A stretch of 64,000 bases of DNA from Catalinimonas alkaloidigena (GTDB lineage: Bacteria; Bacteroidota; Bacteroidia; Cytophagales; Flexibacteraceae). Both the position numbers and the translations under genes were made by a program. Under the pieces are notes generated by a model, which saw nothing but the letters and a program-made list of their open reading frames with translations, made no database searches and was not told the DNA's origin. Of the stretch, positions 63,567 through 64,000 are shown one piece after another. The stretch covers positions 62,001-126,000 of the forward strand of contig NZ_FNFO01000003.1 of assembly GCF_900100765.1 (NCBI RefSeq). The letters run 5' to 3'. The stretch's first letter is position 1. Each line of letters starts with the position of its first letter.

Positions 63567-64000
63567 TTATTTATCCTTAAGCGCTGTTTCCGGTTGCCGC
63601 GCCGTTTTGCGGACCTCCCCTTTTCCATTTCCCTCACCCGATAGCGACTTCTGCCGCGCCTGTTCGTACTGCGCGTCAGCTACAGCAATGGCAGCCATGT
63701 TCACGATTTCGCGAACCGAGCTTCCGAGCTGAAGAATGTGGACCGGTTTCTGCATCCCGATCAAAATCGGGCCGATTACATCGGCTCCCCCCATTTCCTG
63801 CAAAAGTTTATAGGCGATATTTCCGGAAGCCAGATCCGGGAAAATCAACGTATTGGCTCCGGTTTCGGCCAGACAACTGAACGGGTAATTTTCCCGCTGC
63901 AGGTCAGTGTTCAGCGCGATGTTTGCCTGCATCTCTCCTTCGATCTGCAGATCGGGATATTTTTCCTGAGCCAACTGCGTGGCAAACGCCATTTTTTCGG
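63567..64000 (-). CDS. maeB: C-terminal part of NADP-malic enzyme / phosphotransacetylase (5' end beyond window)
   Basis: The frame is open to the right edge, so the gene starts outside. About 143 residues remain, with the phosphotransacetylase-domain signature EGEMQANIALN...FPDLASGNIAYKLLQEMGGADVIGPILIGMQKPVHILQLGSSVREIVNMAAIAVADAQ (spread over about 100 residues). In Bacteroidota this domain usually ends NADP-dependent malic enzymes of the MaeB type; a stand-alone Pta is the alternative. The tail after it (EGNGKGEVRKTARQPETALKDK) is polar and variable. Confidence 0.8.
   Translation of the reverse strand, partial: EKMAFATQLAQEKYPDLQIEGEMQANIALNTDLQRENYPFSCLAETGANTLIFPDLASGNIAYKLLQEMGGADVIGPILIGMQKPVHILQLGSSVREIVNMAAIAVADAQYEQARQKSLSGEGNGKGEVRKTARQPETALKDK

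Noticed and set aside
1-64000. tRNA, rRNA, CRISPR, IS elements or prophage
   Set aside because: Looked for characteristic sequences, repeats and gene families and saw none; short tRNA genes could be missed by eye.

Overview
The window is a chromosomal stretch of a moderately GC-rich Bacteroidota bacterium, most likely a gliding or surface-dwelling member of the Cytophagales. Four things point there. The left edge carries a giant SprB-repeat protein ending in the gliding-motility/type IX secretion C-terminal domain. Several intergenic regions hold the Bacteroidota -7 promoter box TAnnTTTG, some with an upstream TTG. Many lineage-typical families occur (DUF2851, DUF4174, DUF2911, GH3-like, a coiled-coil 'tRNA methyltransferase' look-alike, a CusA-TolC fusion). 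Ribosome binding sites are generally weak. I see no rRNA, tRNA, CRISPR array, prophage or insertion sequence. The genus is not determined.

Layout. 1-7683: 3' part of a repetitive adhesin. 7.9-12.6 kb: fbp (-), then lysC, a DUF4174 protein and dnaA (+). 12.6-18.9 kb: small membrane protein, HtrA protease, GH3-like adenylating enzyme, two coiled-coil membrane proteins and a DUF892 protein. 19.1-25.1 kb: heavy-metal efflux operon (small HxH protein, CusA fused to a TolC-like domain, membrane-fusion lipoprotein). 25.3-31.7 kb: DUF389 membrane protein, beta-barrel protein, GH13 oligo-1,6-glucosidase, DinB-like protein, PmoA-family lipoprotein. 31.9-42 kb: acs, BamA/TamA-like protein, pgi, DUF2071 protein, class A PBP, DUF2851 protein. 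42-44.1 kb: GAF histidine kinase and pyrF. 44.2-50.8 kb: compact minus-strand block of LMW phosphatase, fructosamine-kinase-like protein, xerD, pyrD, ftsK and lolA. 51-53.6 kb: small proteins and phoH. 53.6-59.8 kb: a single 2083-residue sensor kinase. 60.2-62.7 kb: nicotinamide-riboside salvage operon (DeoR regulator, pnuC, NR kinase) divergent from a nucleotidase. 62.7-64 kb: a gene-poor gap, an unrecognised small gene and the 3' end of a malic enzyme/phosphotransacetylase.

How the genes fit together. Most of the window is core: central carbon metabolism (fbp, pgi, acs, malic enzyme), pyrimidine synthesis (pyrD, pyrF), envelope assembly (PBP1A, LolA, BamA-like, HtrA) and chromosome replication and segregation (dnaA, ftsK, xerD). 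The accessory or less understood parts are the adhesin, the metal pump, the giant kinase and the NR salvage locus. I found no convincing defence island or wholly new system. The best leads are the homogenised repeats of the adhesin, a signal-peptide-like junction inside the CusA-TolC fusion, a fructosamine-kinase homologue lacking its metal-binding Asp, the 11-PAS kinase with an N-terminal receiver, and the DeoR-pnuC-NRK locus with palindromes in its divergent promoter.
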